NCBI GenBank assembly: GCA_900552495.1
Contig: URZY01000002.1
Coordinates: 62,001-126,000, forward strand
Source: an uncultured Mycoplasmatota bacterium
GTDB lineage: Bacteria > Bacillota_I > Bacilli_A > RF39 > UBA660
Direction: 5' to 3'
Length of the DNA stretch: 64,000 nucleotides
Below, one piece after another: positions 62,901 through 64,000 of this stretch. The notes under the pieces are model-generated. The model was not told the DNA's origin. It did no database searches and was given only the letters and a program-made list of their open reading frames with translations. The position numbers and the translations under genes are program-made. The number at the start of each line of letters is the position of its first letter. Position 1 is the first letter of the stretch.

Positions 62901-63140
62901 ATGGCAACCAAAAAAGAAGAAACAAAAGAAATGACATTTGAAGAAAGTTTAGAGAAATTAGAAATTATTGTTAAAAAACTTGAAAGTGGTGAAGTACCAT
63001 TAGATAACGCTATAGCCGAATTTACAGAAGCTATGGTCCTTGCCAAAAAATGTGATGAAAAGTTAAAAACAGCCGAAGCTGCTATTACAAAACTAGTTAA
63101 CAAAGATGGAACTTTAACAGAATTTAAAGTAGAAGAATAA
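62901..63140 (+). CDS. xseB: Exonuclease VII small subunit
   Basis: A 79-residue helical protein with the XseB pattern: FEESLEKLEIIVKKLESGEVPLDNAIAEFTEAMVLAKKCDEKL. Several copies bind one XseA through its coiled coil. AGGAGG precedes the ATG, 11 bases after xseA. Confidence 0.96.
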   Translation: MATKKEETKEMTFEESLEKLEIIVKKLESGEVPLDNAIAEFTEAMVLAKKCDEKLKTAEAAITKLVNKDGTLTEFKVEE

Positions 63141-63168
63141 AAAAACTCTCTAATTAAGAGAGTTTTTT
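63141..63168. terminator. Bidirectional terminator between xseB and the acetyltransferase gene
   Basis: AAAAACTCTC (63141-63150) pairs with GAGAGTTTTT (63158-63167), with T-runs on both strands. Confidence 0.85.
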
Positions 63169-63737
63169 ATGTCTTCCCCGTTCATATCAATCTGTCTAAT
63201 TACACGACAGGGATTCCCAACTGCTACTGTATTCGATGGAATGTTCCTATTAACAACTGAACCTGCCCCAATAACAACATTATTTCCAATTTCAACATCA
63301 CCCAAAATAACACTATTACCACCAATCCAAACATCATTCCCAATTTTTATTGGTTTAGCAAATTCATAGCCACATCTTCTTTCATTAGCAGAAATGGGAT
63401 GACTAGCCGGATATATTCCAACATTTGGGCCTATTAAGACATTATTTCCAATTTTTACACTACTTCCATCTAAAATAACTAAATTATGATTTGCGTAGAA
63501 ATCATCACCAATTTCAATATTAAAACCATAATCACAATAAAAGGGTGGTTCAATAAAAACATTATTTCCAACTTTTTTCAAAATTTTTCCAAGTATCTCT
63601 TGCTTTCTTTCAAAGAAATCAATTCCCAAATTATTATATTCATAACAAAAATTTTTACAAGTTCGTAAAAGTTTTGTTAACTCTTTATCAGAAGCTTTAT
63701 AATAATTTCCTTTAATCATTTCTTGTCTTTCACTCAT
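63150..63737 (-). CDS. Maltose/galactoside O-acetyltransferase-like hexapeptide protein
   Basis: A 195-residue left-handed beta-helix acetyltransferase. The N-terminal Mac domain (MSERQEMIKGNYYKASDKELTKL) is followed by hexapeptide repeats, the catalytic-His segment FYANHNLVILD and GIYPASHPIS, and late repeats ending VGNPCRVIRQI. Acetyl-CoA dependent; sugar acceptor unknown. ATG 63737 is chosen because GGAGG lies inside the longer frame from 63749. Confidence 0.92.
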   Translation of the reverse strand: MSERQEMIKGNYYKASDKELTKLLRTCKNFCYEYNNLGIDFFERKQEILGKILKKVGNNVFIEPPFYCDYGFNIEIGDDFYANHNLVILDGSSVKIGNNVLIGPNVGIYPASHPISANERRCGYEFAKPIKIGNDVWIGGNSVILGDVEIGNNVVIGAGSVVNRNIPSNTVAVGNPCRVIRQIDMNGEDIKNSLN

Positions 63738-63926
63738 TTTTTCCTCCATTATCTATAATCTATATATAATATAAAAAAGAATAATAACATAGTCAATAAA
63801 ACAAAAAAACAATAAACATAATTTGACAATATTTTACCAATATTATCTTTGGAAAAAATTTGTCTAAATAATAAAAAATTTCACGTCAACAATAATACTG
63901 TAGTAACAGTAAAAGAGGTGATTTTT

Positions 63927-64000
63927 ATTAAATTTAAAAATATTTTTTTAAAACTATTTGTAATTATACTTCTTATTATTCCACTATCAGTAGTTGCTTA
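63927..64000 (+). CDS. Start of a secreted protein (partial), possible ATT start
   Basis: GAGGTG (63915-63920) is followed, after the normal short gap, by ATT AAA TTT where ATG is expected. The frame then encodes a signal peptide (KNIFLKLFVIILLIIPLSVVA) and runs off the window. An in-frame GTG at 63918 is part of the ribosome binding site. Either AUU (as in infC) or the GTG is used. No clear promoter was found; TTGACA at 63823 lacks a well-placed -10. Confidence 0.5.
   Translation, partial: MKFKNIFLKLFVIILLIIPLSVVA

Noticed and set aside
1..64000. CRISPR arrays, rRNA genes and prophage
   Set aside because: No regularly spaced direct repeats, no rRNA-like sequence and no phage structural or integrase genes were found apart from IS transposases.

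Overview
The window is AT-rich bacterial chromosome from a low-GC Firmicute (Bacillota), most like a Bacilli/Erysipelotrichia or RF39-type gut lineage. The evidence is Bacillus-like gene order (tkt-sirA-yneF; rpsT, gpr-spoIIP-yqxA; rnhC next to cvpA and trxA), strong AGGAGG or GGTGAT ribosome binding sites, and textbook TTGACA-17-TATAAT promoters. The code looks standard: tryptophan is TGG in the conserved proteins, and TGA appears as a stop (for example at 7629 and 7865). sirA, gpr and spoIIP imply sporulation ancestry or ability.

Layout. 1-1859: end of an ABC-2 type transporter operon whose paralogue lies at 44.3-47.2 kb. 1887-3183: a decayed IS3-family element inside long inverted arms. 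3.2-5.2 kb: rnhC, cvpA-type gene and trxA. 5.3-7.9 kb: a large unknown protein coupled to a cold-shock-like small protein. 8.1-10.8 kb: ppdK. 11-14 kb: a Doc/Fic protein with an unknown partner, a possible methyltransferase-like protein and an orphan. 14.1-17 kb: PMT-type mannosyltransferase, PfkB kinase and Smr protein. 17.2-22 kb: two large Ser/Thr- or Gln-rich surface proteins and a small orphan. 22.0-23.5 kb: tRNA-Ile2, tRNA-Leu and a tandem pair of unknown paralogues. 23.5-30.2 kb: AAA_28/CYTH protein, Ca-type P-ATPase, transketolase, SirA, YneF. 30.2-35.3 kb: uvrC, a lone pseudopilin, mutL, miaA. 35.3-35.8 kb: IS remnant. 35.8-41 kb: transglutaminase-like protein, rpsT, gpr, spoIIP, yqxA-like gene, orphan, degenerate metal-binding lipoprotein, yidD. 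41-43.7 kb: rnc, an RNase J2-like gene with a broken active site, and an unusual tRNA-Arg. 43.8-47.2 kb: a frameshifted secreted-peptide gene followed by the second ABC operon. 47.3-55 kb: glycolipid synthase, WG-repeat zinc-ribbon protein, ClpX-like ATPase, ROK kinase, tRNA-Met, lipoprotein, YjbR-type protein, GNAT, tRNA-Gln. 55.2-63.8 kb: gltX, LemA/TPM pair, mutS, nusB, xseA, xseB, hexapeptide acetyltransferase. The window ends in a secreted protein gene with a possible AUU start.

Much of the window is housekeeping: mismatch repair (MutS, MutL), excision repair (UvrC), exonuclease VII, RNA processing (RNase III, RNase J-like, RNase HIII, MiaA) and carbon metabolism (PPDK, transketolase). 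The less ordinary parts are the duplicated transporter operons, the surface-protein block beside a protein mannosyltransferase, the Doc pair, the tandem paralogues after the tRNAs, and several family members that have lost catalytic or metal-binding residues. No CRISPR array, prophage or rRNA was seen.
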